From an uncultured Eubacteriales bacterium (GTDB taxonomy: Bacteria; Bacillota; Clostridia; Oscillospirales; Oscillospiraceae): a stretch of DNA of 23,041 nucleotides. Positions 13,882 to 21,520 of the stretch are shown piece after piece. The stretch covers positions 1-23,041 of the forward strand of contig USEU01000031.1 in the NCBI GenBank assembly GCA_900553805.1, read 5' to 3'. Both the position numbers and the translations under genes were made by a program. The notes below the pieces were generated by a model that worked only from the letters and a program-made list of their open reading frames with translations, had not been told where the DNA came from and ran no database searches. Within the stretch, counting starts at the first letter, position 1. Each line of letters starts with the position of its first letter.

Positions 13882-15179
13882 ACGTAAAGGTGATAGGAGC
13901 GGGCCTCGCCGGCTCGGAGGCCGCCTGGCAGCTGGCAAGCCGCGGCATTGACGTGGACCTGTACGAGATGAAGCCCGAAAAAATGACCCCCGCGCACCAC
14001 AGCCCGGACTTTGCGGAGCTTGTATGCTCCAACTCCCTCCGGGGCGACCGGCTGGAAAACGCGGTGGGACTGCTGAAGGAAGAGCTGCGCCGCTGCGGCA
14101 GCCTCATCCTGGAGTGCGCCGAGGCCACCCGGGTGGAGGCCGGCGGTTGCCTGGCGGTGGACCGGGCAGGCTTTTCTGCCATGGTCACCCGGAGGATCAG
14201 AGAAAATCCCCGCATCCATGTGATCCCCGGCGAGGTGACCCGGATGCCGGAAGCGCCCGTCATCATCGCCACGGGGCCGCTGACCTCCGACGCGCTGTCC
14301 GGTGCCATCGGCGAATATTTCGGCGCGGATTATCTGCATTTCTTTGATGCCGCCGCCCCGCTGGTCACGGCGGAGTCGGTGGATATGGACCTGGCCTGGT
14401 GGCAGTCCCGCTATGACCGGGGCACCCCGGATTACATCAACTGCGCCCTGGACCGGGAGCAGTACGAGACATTTGTCCGGGAGCTGACCCGTGCGGAGGA
14501 GGCGGAGGTCCACGGCTTTGAGGACCGCAATGTCTTTGAGGGCTGCATGCCCGTAGAGGTCATGGCCCGCCGTGGGCAGGATACCCTGCGCTTCGGCCCC
14601 ATGAAGCCTGTGGGGCTGACCGATCCCAAAACCGGCCGGGAGCCGTACGCCGTGCTCCAGCTGCGGCAGGACAACGCGGCTAAAAGCGTGTTCAATCTGG
14701 TGGGCTTCCAGACCCATCTGAAATTCGGCGAGCAGAAGCGGGTATTCTCCATGATCCCGGCGCTGCACGACGCGGAGTTCGTCCGCTACGGCGTGATGCA
14801 CCAGAATACATTCCTGCAAAGTCCCAAGCTGCTGGATCGGTACTATGCCGACCGGCGCGATCCCCTGGTCGCCTTTGCCGGGCAGATGACCGGCGTGGAG
14901 GGGTACGTGGAGTCCACCGCCTCCGGCTACCTGGCTGCCGTGGCCATGGCCGCCCGTCTCCAGGGCCGGGCGCTGCCGGATTTCCCCAAAACCACCGCCA
15001 TCGGCGCGTTGGGCAGCTACATCAGTGACGCCGGGATCGAAAATTTCCAACCCATGAATATCAATTTCAGCATCATTTCCCCGCTGGAGCAGCGGATCCG
15101 TAAGAAAGCAGAGAAGAATCTGGCAATTTCCAACCGGGCGCTTCAGACAATCGATGCCCTTGTTGCCAGCGGAATATAA
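13878..15179 (+). CDS. trmFO: Folate/FAD-dependent tRNA (uracil-54-C5)-methyltransferase TrmFO
   Basis: Makes ribothymidine-54 in the T-loop of tRNA, taking the methylene group from methylenetetrahydrofolate with FADH2 as reductant. The 433-residue length is standard. Residues 3-18 (VKVIGAGLAGSEAAWQ) form the FAD-binding dinucleotide fold. LVCSNSLRGD places the conserved Cys50, and FEGCMPVEVMARRGQDTLRFG places Cys223; both cysteines are implicated in catalysis in the Bacillus enzyme. The C-terminal FAD contact GQMTGVEGYVES is also present. It is translationally coupled to topA through an ATGA overlap, the usual arrangement in Firmicutes. Confidence 0.97.
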   Translation: MNVKVIGAGLAGSEAAWQLASRGIDVDLYEMKPEKMTPAHHSPDFAELVCSNSLRGDRLENAVGLLKEELRRCGSLILECAEATRVEAGGCLAVDRAGFSAMVTRRIRENPRIHVIPGEVTRMPEAPVIIATGPLTSDALSGAIGEYFGADYLHFFDAAAPLVTAESVDMDLAWWQSRYDRGTPDYINCALDREQYETFVRELTRAEEAEVHGFEDRNVFEGCMPVEVMARRGQDTLRFGPMKPVGLTDPKTGREPYAVLQLRQDNAAKSVFNLVGFQTHLKFGEQKRVFSMIPALHDAEFVRYGVMHQNTFLQSPKLLDRYYADRRDPLVAFAGQMTGVEGYVESTASGYLAAVAMAARLQGRALPDFPKTTAIGALGSYISDAGIENFQPMNINFSIISPLEQRIRKKAEKNLAISNRALQTIDALVASGI

Positions 15180-15200
15180 ATAGACAGAAGGGGTGAAGCG

Positions 15201-16238
15201 ATGAAAATCATTCTCGATGCCATGGGCGGGGACAATGCCCCGGAGGCAGCCGTCCTGGGCGCAATTGAAGCGGCAAAGCAGTATGCCGTTGAGATCATCC
15301 TGGTTGGCCGGGCGGAGGCCATTTTAGAGGTCATGGGACGCCATGGCATTGCCGATCTGCCGGAGGGCGTGGAGATCATGGGGGCCGACGACGTGGTGGA
15401 TATGCACGACGATCCGGCCAGCATCATTCACAAGCGGAAGAATTCCTCCATGGTGGTGGGCTTAAAGCTCCTGGCTGACGGAAAGGGCGACGCCTTTGTT
15501 TCCGCCGGTTCCACCGGGGCGCTGCTCACCGGCGCGACCCTGCTGGTCAAGCGGGTCAAGGGCATCCGCCGGGCCGCCATGGCTCCTGCCATGCCCAATA
15601 AGAAGGGCGGCAAGACCGTCATCTGTGACTGCGGCGCAAATGCCGAATGCACCCCGGAATTCCTGCTTCAGTTCGGCTTAGTCGGCTCCGCCTATGCCAA
15701 AAAGCAGCTGGGCATCCCGTCGCCCCGGGTGGGCCTGCTGAACATCGGCACGGAGGACACCAAGGGCACGCCGCTGCAAAAGGAGGCCTACGCCTTGCTG
15801 AAGGATGCGGACGAGAAGGGACTGCTCCATTTCGTCGGCAATGTGGAGGGCCGGGATGTGCCCCTGGGCGAGGTGGACGTAGTGGTGTGCGATGGTTTTT
15901 CCGGCAATGTGCTGCTGAAATCCATTGAGGGCACCGCTATGTTCATGGGCAGCCTGATGAAGCGGATGTTCAAAAAGAATCTATTCAGCAAGCTGGGCTA
16001 CCTGCTGTGTTCCTCCGGCGTCAAGGACATGATGAAGCTGATGGATTACCGCCAGATCGGCGGCACCCAGTTCCTTGGCATCAGGAAGCCGGTCATAAAG
16101 GCCCACGGCGCGTCGGATGCCGTCGCCTTCTGCAACGCGGTGAACCAGGCGGCCCAGGCGGCCCAAAACGATATGACGCCGGAGCTGGAGCAGGCGCTCC
16201 GGCTTCTGGCAGAGACAAAGGAGCAGCAGCATGATTAA
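15201..16238 (+). CDS. plsX: Phosphate acyltransferase PlsX
   Basis: Converts acyl-ACP to acyl-phosphate, the acyl donor for PlsY in the first step of glycerophospholipid synthesis; it is a peripheral membrane enzyme. The 345-residue product starts at ATG 15201, 21 bp after trmFO, with AAGGGG upstream. ILDAMGGDNAPEAAVLGAI opens the protein and FVSAGSTGALLTGATLLVKR forms the family's central motif. VVCDGFSGNVLLKSIEG near residue 230 is also characteristic. Its last 8 bp overlap the rnc start. In many Firmicutes acpP sits between plsX and rnc; it is absent here. Confidence 0.97.
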   Translation: MKIILDAMGGDNAPEAAVLGAIEAAKQYAVEIILVGRAEAILEVMGRHGIADLPEGVEIMGADDVVDMHDDPASIIHKRKNSSMVVGLKLLADGKGDAFVSAGSTGALLTGATLLVKRVKGIRRAAMAPAMPNKKGGKTVICDCGANAECTPEFLLQFGLVGSAYAKKQLGIPSPRVGLLNIGTEDTKGTPLQKEAYALLKDADEKGLLHFVGNVEGRDVPLGEVDVVVCDGFSGNVLLKSIEGTAMFMGSLMKRMFKKNLFSKLGYLLCSSGVKDMMKLMDYRQIGGTQFLGIRKPVIKAHGASDAVAFCNAVNQAAQAAQNDMTPELEQALRLLAETKEQQHD

Positions 16239-16917
16239 GGATTTGGAGGCCGCCATCGGCTATCAGTTTCATAACATTTCCCTGCTGCAAAACGCCCTGA
16301 CCCATTCCTCCTATGCCAACGAGCGCTGGCACAACAGCCTGCTCAGCAACGAACGGCTGGAGTTCCTGGGGGACAGCATCCTGGGAATGCTGGTGGCGGA
16401 GTACCTCTACCGCAATTTCCCGGACCGCCCGGAGGGCGAGCTGACCCGCATGCGGGCAGATATGGTCTGCGAGACGACGTTGGCCGCGGTGGCCAACACC
16501 ATCCACCTGGGCGACCATCTCCTGCTGGGCCATGGCGAAGAGCAGGGGGGAGGCCGGACCCGGGATTCCATCCTGGCTGACGCTGTGGAGTCGGTGATCG
16601 CCGCGTCCTTCCTGGACGGCGGTATGGAGGCGGCAGAGCGTTTTATCCGGCGCTTCATCCTGGTGCAGGTCCCGGTGACCAAGCTCCACAATGCGGATTA
16701 CAAGACCCAGCTCCAGGAGCTGGTGCAGCAGAAGCGCAATCAGGTGCTCACTTATCTCCTGGCCGGAGAGTCCGGCCCTGATCACGACAAGCAGTTTGAT
16801 GTGCAGGTGGCACTGAACGGCACCGTGGTCGGCAGCGGCCGGGGCAGCAGCAAGAAGCGGGCAGAGCAGGATGCCGCCCGCAACGCCATTGCCGCGCTGT
16901 TTCCCGACCAAATATGA
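16231..16917 (+). CDS. rnc: Ribonuclease III
   Basis: Double-strand-specific endoribonuclease that processes rRNA precursors and structured mRNAs. ATG 16231 overlaps plsX by 8 bp, with AGGAGC just upstream inside plsX. The 228-residue protein has the catalytic signature ERLEFLGDS (41-49, with Glu44 and Asp48) and the second acidic pair in DSILADAVESVIAA (112-125, Asp117 and Glu120). A double-stranded-RNA-binding domain covers 155-224, ending GSSKKRAEQDAARNAI. The more usual smc-ftsY neighbours do not follow; a kinase-like gene begins 15 bp later. Confidence 0.97.
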   Translation: MIKDLEAAIGYQFHNISLLQNALTHSSYANERWHNSLLSNERLEFLGDSILGMLVAEYLYRNFPDRPEGELTRMRADMVCETTLAAVANTIHLGDHLLLGHGEEQGGGRTRDSILADAVESVIAASFLDGGMEAAERFIRRFILVQVPVTKLHNADYKTQLQELVQQKRNQVLTYLLAGESGPDHDKQFDVQVALNGTVVGSGRGSSKKRAEQDAARNAIAALFPDQI

Positions 16918-16932
16918 CAGGGGGAAAAGAAT

Positions 16933-18012
16933 ATGGATGAGAAAATGAAGGAAGTATGCGCCGCGTTCCGCCTGCCCGGAACCTATCTGCGCTACGAATC
17001 CATTCAGGTGGGAAACGTCAACCGCACCTACAAGGTCACCGTCCGGCTGGACGACGGAAAAGAAAAATCCTTTCTGATCCAGAATGTCAATACTTACGCA
17101 TTCCGCAATCCCATCGGCCTGATGAACAACATTGACCTGGTGACGGAGCATATTCGCAAGAAGTGCCCGGATCAGTGCAATCTCCATTTCCACCACACGG
17201 CGGACCGCAAGACCTATCTGCTGGACGGCGAGAACTTCTGGCGGGTGATGAATTATATCAACTCCGCCACATACAGCGCCACCACTGATCCCTCGATCCT
17301 GCGCAACGCGGGCAGGGCCTTCGGCGAGTTCCAGACTCAGCTGGCGGATTTTGACATCCATCTGCTGATCGATACCATCCCCAATTTCCACAATACCCGC
17401 AGCCGCTATGACGACCTGGTAAAGGCCATTGAAGCCGACAGCATGGGCCGCGCAGGCTCTGTGCAGCCGGAGATCGACTACGTGATGGCCGTTCGGGACA
17501 CCGCCTGCACCCTGACGGATATGGCGAACCGGGGGGAACTGCCCCTGCGGGTGACCCACAACGATACGAAGATCAACAACGTCCTCTTTGATGAGAAAAC
17601 CAACGACGCGCTGGTGGTCATCGACCTGGACACGGTGATGCCCGGCCTGATGGGCCACGATTTTGGCGACGCCATCCGCTTTGCCGCCAACACCCAGATG
17701 GAGGACTCCCCGGAGTACGACAAGGTCAGCGTTGACCTGGCCGCATTTACGGCTTTCGCCCAGGGCTTCCTGGAGAAAACCGCAAGCTGCATGACGATGA
17801 ACGAGCTGGAAACGCTGGCCCTGAGCAGTTTCTGCCTGACGGCGGAGCTGGCGGTGCGTTGGCTGGAGGACTATCTGCGGGGAGACCTTTATTTCAAGCC
17901 CCGCTACCCGGAGCACAATCTGGTGCGCGCCCGCAACCAGATCACCCTGTGCAAGAGCATGATGGCCCATATGGACGAGATGAACGAGATCGTCCACCGC
18001 TGCGTTCAGTGA
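16933..18012 (+). CDS. N-acetylhexosamine 1-kinase-like phosphotransferase (APH fold)
   Basis: The 359-residue protein has an aminoglycoside-phosphotransferase fold. Its catalytic segment RVTHNDTKINNVLFD (206-220, Asp211, Asn216) and metal segment VVIDLDTVMPGLMGHDFGD (228-246) resemble the NahK/LnpB kinases of bifidobacteria, which phosphorylate GlcNAc or GalNAc at C1 for the lacto-N-biose/galacto-N-biose pathway and have the same length. Homologues have sometimes been labelled mucin desulfatase. A sugar-1-kinase role is therefore likely but inferred. AGGGGGA precedes ATG 16933 by a good distance. It is the last gene of the long ktrB-led run, followed directly by a strong terminator. No lacto-N-biose phosphorylase or nucleotidyltransferase lies in the window. 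Glycan genes start on the other side of the terminator. Confidence 0.75.
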   Translation: MDEKMKEVCAAFRLPGTYLRYESIQVGNVNRTYKVTVRLDDGKEKSFLIQNVNTYAFRNPIGLMNNIDLVTEHIRKKCPDQCNLHFHHTADRKTYLLDGENFWRVMNYINSATYSATTDPSILRNAGRAFGEFQTQLADFDIHLLIDTIPNFHNTRSRYDDLVKAIEADSMGRAGSVQPEIDYVMAVRDTACTLTDMANRGELPLRVTHNDTKINNVLFDEKTNDALVVIDLDTVMPGLMGHDFGDAIRFAANTQMEDSPEYDKVSVDLAAFTAFAQGFLEKTASCMTMNELETLALSSFCLTAELAVRWLEDYLRGDLYFKPRYPEHNLVRARNQITLCKSMMAHMDEMNEIVHRCVQ

Positions 18013-18017
18013 TTCCC

Positions 18018-18057
18018 ATTTCCCCGCTTCCGTGTGCGAAGCGGGGAAATTTTTCTT
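18018..18057 (+). terminator. Strong intrinsic terminator after the kinase-like gene
   Basis: ATTTCCCCGCTTC at 18018-18030 pairs perfectly with GAAGCGGGGAAAT at 18038-18050 (13 bp, 7-nt loop) and runs into TTTTTCTT. It is the clearest terminator in the window. It marks the end of the run that begins at 7493 and isolates the downstream glycan genes. Confidence 0.93.
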
Positions 18058-18084
18058 GCCGTATGCCGCCGGGTATGGTAAAAT
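18056..18084 (+). promoter_or_regulatory. Promoter of the glycan-assembly operon
   Basis: TTGCCG at 18056-18061 and TAAAAT at 18079-18084 are spaced by 17 bp, with a TG one base before the -10 (extended -10). The -35 overlaps the T-run of the preceding terminator. The predicted start near 18091 gives a leader of about 24 nt to ATG 18115, preceded by GTGGAGG. Confidence 0.7.
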
Positions 18085-18114
18085 AAACGAATCAACATCA
18101 GTGGAGGCGAAACT

Positions 18115-19275
18115 ATGAAGATCGTCTATGCGGCGTTCTGCGTTTCTCAGGCTGCCTATGAAAGGCTGTACGGCGGTGCGAAAGCCATGCCTGCCTTCCA
18201 GGCGCAGAAGTACCACCGCCTCTTCATCGAGGGCCTGGCGGCCCACACCCATGTGGATGTGATCGGCTGCCCGGACGCGGAAAGCTCCGTGCTCTCTTCG
18301 CGCGTGGTGAAGCTGCCCCAGGAGACAGTGGGTAACGCCACCTATCGCTACATCTGGGGCTTCCGAGGGCCGTTTCGCCGGGTCCATGTGTTTTTCTCCA
18401 CCTTCTTCCATTGCCTGCGGCTGCTGGGCGGCGACTCCGCCGTGATCATCGACTGCCTGAATCAGATGTCCGGCCTGGCCGGCCTGCTGGCGGCCCGGCT
18501 GCGGGGAAAGCACTGCGTGGGCATCGTCACGGATATCCCGCAGTTCTTTTCCAACGGGCAGCCGCTGGGCCTGGCGAAATTCCTCATGCGCCACTGCACG
18601 GATTATGTGTTCCTCACTGAGGCGATGAACGAGCTGCTGAATCAAAAGGGCAGACCCCACGTGGTGCTGGAGGGGCACGCTGATGCCGCCATGGAGCGCT
18701 GCCTGCCTTCTCTGGACAGAAAAGCAAAAAAACGGGTATGCCTGTATGCGGGCAGAATTGACCTGATCTACGGCATCCAGCGCCTGGTGGAGGGCTTCCT
18801 CCTGGCGGATCTGCCCGATACCGAGCTGCATATCTACGGCTCCGGCGATTTCCAGGAGGAACTGGAAAAAATTTCCGCCGAGACGCCAAATGTCTTTTAT
18901 GGCGGCCTGCTGCTGCCCAGCCAGGTGGTGGAGAAGGAGATGGAGGCGACGCTGCTGGTGAATCCCCGGCCGTCGAATGAGAAATATGTGCGCTACTCCT
19001 TCCCCTCCAAAACCATGGAATATATGTCCACCGGCACTCCGGTGCTGATGACGAAGCTGCCCTGCCTGCCGGAGGAATACCTGCCCTATCTCTTTTTTAT
19101 CCGGGACGAGACCCCCCAGGGCATCGCCCAGGCGCTGCGGGAGACCCTGCGCCTGTCAGACGAGGCGCTGTTTCAGCAGGGATGCGCGGCGCGGCGGTTT
19201 GTGCTGGAGCAGCGCAGCAATGTGATGCAGGCGGCCAAGGTGCTGGAAATGCTGGAAAGGAACAGAAAAAAATGA
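18115..19275 (+). CDS. GT4-like glycosyltransferase (GT-B fold)
   Basis: Predicted to transfer a sugar from a nucleotide-sugar donor onto a growing lipid-linked or surface glycan in the cytoplasm. The 386-residue protein opens with MKIVYAAF, a typical first GT-B beta strand, and has a divergent acceptor domain with a long hydrophobic stretch near CVGIVTDIPQFF. The donor domain shows LYAGRIDLIYGIQRLVEGF, then ELHIYGSG and the nucleotide-sugar segment YSFPSKTMEYMSTGTPVL (about 294-311, with Glu302). It lacks a clean E-x7-E motif, having one clear glutamate. Donor and acceptor cannot be predicted. It is the first gene of a four-gene operon; its stop overlaps the next start (ATGA). Confidence 0.85.
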   Translation: MKIVYAAFCVSQAAYERLYGGAKAMPAFQAQKYHRLFIEGLAAHTHVDVIGCPDAESSVLSSRVVKLPQETVGNATYRYIWGFRGPFRRVHVFFSTFFHCLRLLGGDSAVIIDCLNQMSGLAGLLAARLRGKHCVGIVTDIPQFFSNGQPLGLAKFLMRHCTDYVFLTEAMNELLNQKGRPHVVLEGHADAAMERCLPSLDRKAKKRVCLYAGRIDLIYGIQRLVEGFLLADLPDTELHIYGSGDFQEELEKISAETPNVFYGGLLLPSQVVEKEMEATLLVNPRPSNEKYVRYSFPSKTMEYMSTGTPVLMTKLPCLPEEYLPYLFFIRDETPQGIAQALRETLRLSDEALFQQGCAARRFVLEQRSNVMQAAKVLEMLERNRKK

Positions 19276-20525
19276 AGCTGGTTTGGCTGTGCAATATGAT
19301 CCCCGGCGCGCTTGCCCAACACCTGGGGCTTGGCAGTGGCGGAGGCTTGTGGATCGACCACGTGCTGGAGGATATCCGCGCAGAGGATATCACCCTCCGC
19401 CTTTTCTGCCCCGGGACGGGTGACCCCGGCCGCCTGGACGAGCGGACGGACTATGTCCTCTTTTCAGAGGGCGCGCCCCAGGTGTACCTTCCCCAGCTGG
19501 AGGCCCAGTTTGCCCGGGAGCTGGAGGCCTTCCGCCCGGATGTGATCCATATCTGGGGCACCGAATTCGGTCATACCCTGGCCATGGTCAACGCGGCAAA
19601 GCAAACGGGGCTTCTCGACCGGGTGGTCGTCAGCATCCAGGGCCTGTGCGGCATTTATGCCCGGCACTACGCCGAGGGCTTGCCGGAATGGGTCTGCCGC
19701 CGCTATTCCCTGCGGGACCTGTTGAAGTGGGATGACATCAGGGACCAAAAGCGCCGCTTTGCTCAGCGGGGGGAGCTGGAAAGCGCCGCCCTGAAGCAGG
19801 TGCGCCATATCCTGGGGCGGACGGACTGGGACCGGGCCATCACCGGGCAGCTCCGGCCGGATCGGGTTTACCATTTCTGCAACGAGACCCTGCGGGAGCC
19901 GTTTTACCGGGATACCTGGCGGTATGACCGATGCACGAAGCACCAGATCTTTGCCTCCAGCTGCATTTATCCCATCAAGGGCTTCCATTACCTGCTGGAG
20001 GCTATGCCGTTGGTACTGCGGCGTTTCCCGGACGCAGCCATTACCGTCACCGGCTCCAGCTTCTTCAGCGGCAGCATGTCCCAGCGGCTCCGCCAGACCT
20101 ATTACCGTCGCTATCTGGAGCGGCTTGCCTGTGAGCGCGGCTTACAAGATAAGATCCGCTTCCTGGGCCGGCTGGATGCCGGGCAGATGAAAGCGGCTTA
20201 TTTGGACGCGAACGTGTTTGTCTTGCCCTCCACCATTGAAAATTCCCCCAATTCCCTGGGAGAGGCTATGCTGCTGGGGGTCCCCTGCGTGGCGGCGGAT
20301 GTGGGCGGCGTCCGTGACCTGATGCACACCGGCGAGGGCTTTGCGTACCAGTCCACCGCTCCCTATATGCTGGCCGAATACATCATGGAGGTGTTCGACC
20401 GGCAGGAGCAGGCACAGGAAATGGGCGCGCGGGCCCGGGCGCACGCACTTCAGACCCATGACCCCGAAAGGAATCTGAAGGATCTGCTGAAGGCATACGG
20501 ATCTGTGGCAAAAGGAGAGAAGTAA
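19272..20525 (+). CDS. GT4-family glycosyltransferase (GT-B fold)
   Basis: The frame is open from 19182, but the protein begins at ATG 19272, overlapping the preceding stop by 4 bp, with AAGGA upstream. That gives 417 residues. The start MKLVWLCNMIPGALAQHLG and the following GGGLWIDHVLEDI resemble the glycine-rich acceptor loop of GT4 enzymes. VIHIWGTEFGHTL occurs in the N-domain. The C-domain has a clear E-x7-E motif, Glu323 to Glu331, in STIENSPNSLGEAMLLGVP, followed by VAADVGGVRD. This is a retaining transferase with a confident family call but unknown sugar specificity. The GT2 gene begins immediately after its stop codon. Confidence 0.92.
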   Translation: MKLVWLCNMIPGALAQHLGLGSGGGLWIDHVLEDIRAEDITLRLFCPGTGDPGRLDERTDYVLFSEGAPQVYLPQLEAQFARELEAFRPDVIHIWGTEFGHTLAMVNAAKQTGLLDRVVVSIQGLCGIYARHYAEGLPEWVCRRYSLRDLLKWDDIRDQKRRFAQRGELESAALKQVRHILGRTDWDRAITGQLRPDRVYHFCNETLREPFYRDTWRYDRCTKHQIFASSCIYPIKGFHYLLEAMPLVLRRFPDAAITVTGSSFFSGSMSQRLRQTYYRRYLERLACERGLQDKIRFLGRLDAGQMKAAYLDANVFVLPSTIENSPNSLGEAMLLGVPCVAADVGGVRDLMHTGEGFAYQSTAPYMLAEYIMEVFDRQEQAQEMGARARAHALQTHDPERNLKDLLKAYGSVAKGEK

Positions 20526-21518
20526 ATGGAGCAGGCGTTGATCAGCGTGATCGTTCCCGTTTATAAGGTCGAAGCGTTCCTGCCAAAATGCGTGGACTCC
20601 ATTTTGAATCAGACCTATAAGGATCTGGAGATCCTTCTGGTGGACGACGGCTCCCCGGATGGCAGCGGCGCGCTTTGCGACGCCTACGCCCGGCAGGACA
20701 GCCGGGTGCGGGTCATCCACAAGAAAAACGGCGGCCTCAGCGACGCCCGCAACGCGGGCATCGAGGCGGCAGCGGGGGATTATCTCGCCTTCGTTGACAG
20801 CGACGACTGGCTGGAGCCGGATACCTACGAGGTCATGCTCAGCGCGGCGGAGCGTCACCATACCCAGCTCGTGTGTGCCGGGCGATACGATGAATACGAG
20901 GAAACCGGGGAAAGCACCCAGGGCCTGTGCCCGCAGAAGGAGGAGATCGTCTCCGGCACGGAGGCGGTCCGCCGCGTTTTTCACTGGGATCGGCTGGATT
21001 CCTCCGCGTGCGACAAGCTGTATGCGCGGCAGCTCTTTGATGGGATCCGCTACCCGGTGGGCCGGGTCTGCGAGGATATTATGGTCACCTACCGGCTGAT
21101 GCTGCGATCCGGGCACGCTGCGCTGCTGCCAAAGCCGGTGTACCACTACCGCCACCGCGCCAGCAGCATCACCATGTCCCCCGTGTCGGAGAAGAACTTC
21201 CATTATTTCCAGAACGCCGTGAGGATTTATGAGGACATCAAGACCAACGTCCCGGAGCTGGAGCCGGATGCCCACTATCTGCTGGTCTGCGCCCTGCGCT
21301 ATAACGTGCAGATGCTGGACCTGGCCGGGAAAGAGGCGAAGCGGCGCTTCCGGACGGAGTACCGGGATTCCTGTAAGCAGCTGCGGCAGCATTTTGGCTT
21401 CGTCCGCCGCAGCGGCCATTTCACCAAACGGGATCAGTTCGAGATCGCCATGACGGCCCGGGGGCTGTTCAATCCCATGATGGACGTGTACCACATTTTC
21501 AAAAAGCCGAAAGCCTGA
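20526..21518 (+). CDS. GT2-family glycosyltransferase (GT-A fold)
   Basis: An inverting transferase that adds a sugar to a surface glycan precursor. The 330-residue protein starts at ATG 20526, directly after the previous stop, with AAAGGAGA upstream. Residues 6-18 (ISVIVPVYKVEAF), the nucleotide-binding LLVDDGSPDGS (37-47), NGGLSDARNAGIE (68-80) and the metal-binding DSDDW (91-95) give the full GT2 signature. About 120 C-terminal residues form an extension without clear hydrophobic spans, so it is probably soluble or peripheral. Donor and acceptor are not predictable. The flippase gene follows 2 bp after its stop. Confidence 0.94.
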   Translation: MEQALISVIVPVYKVEAFLPKCVDSILNQTYKDLEILLVDDGSPDGSGALCDAYARQDSRVRVIHKKNGGLSDARNAGIEAAAGDYLAFVDSDDWLEPDTYEVMLSAAERHHTQLVCAGRYDEYEETGESTQGLCPQKEEIVSGTEAVRRVFHWDRLDSSACDKLYARQLFDGIRYPVGRVCEDIMVTYRLMLRSGHAALLPKPVYHYRHRASSITMSPVSEKNFHYFQNAVRIYEDIKTNVPELEPDAHYLLVCALRYNVQMLDLAGKEAKRRFRTEYRDSCKQLRQHFGFVRRSGHFTKRDQFEIAMTARGLFNPMMDVYHIFKKPKA

Positions 21519-21520
21519 CT

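Noticed and set aside
16093..18831. Very long antisense open frame on the minus strand (912 codons), with similar ones at 11554-13227 and 5031-6113
   Set aside because: These lie opposite confidently identified genes (rnc, NahK-like, topA, CdaR-type). Long stop-free antisense frames are expected in GC-rich codon usage. Their translations show no family motifs.
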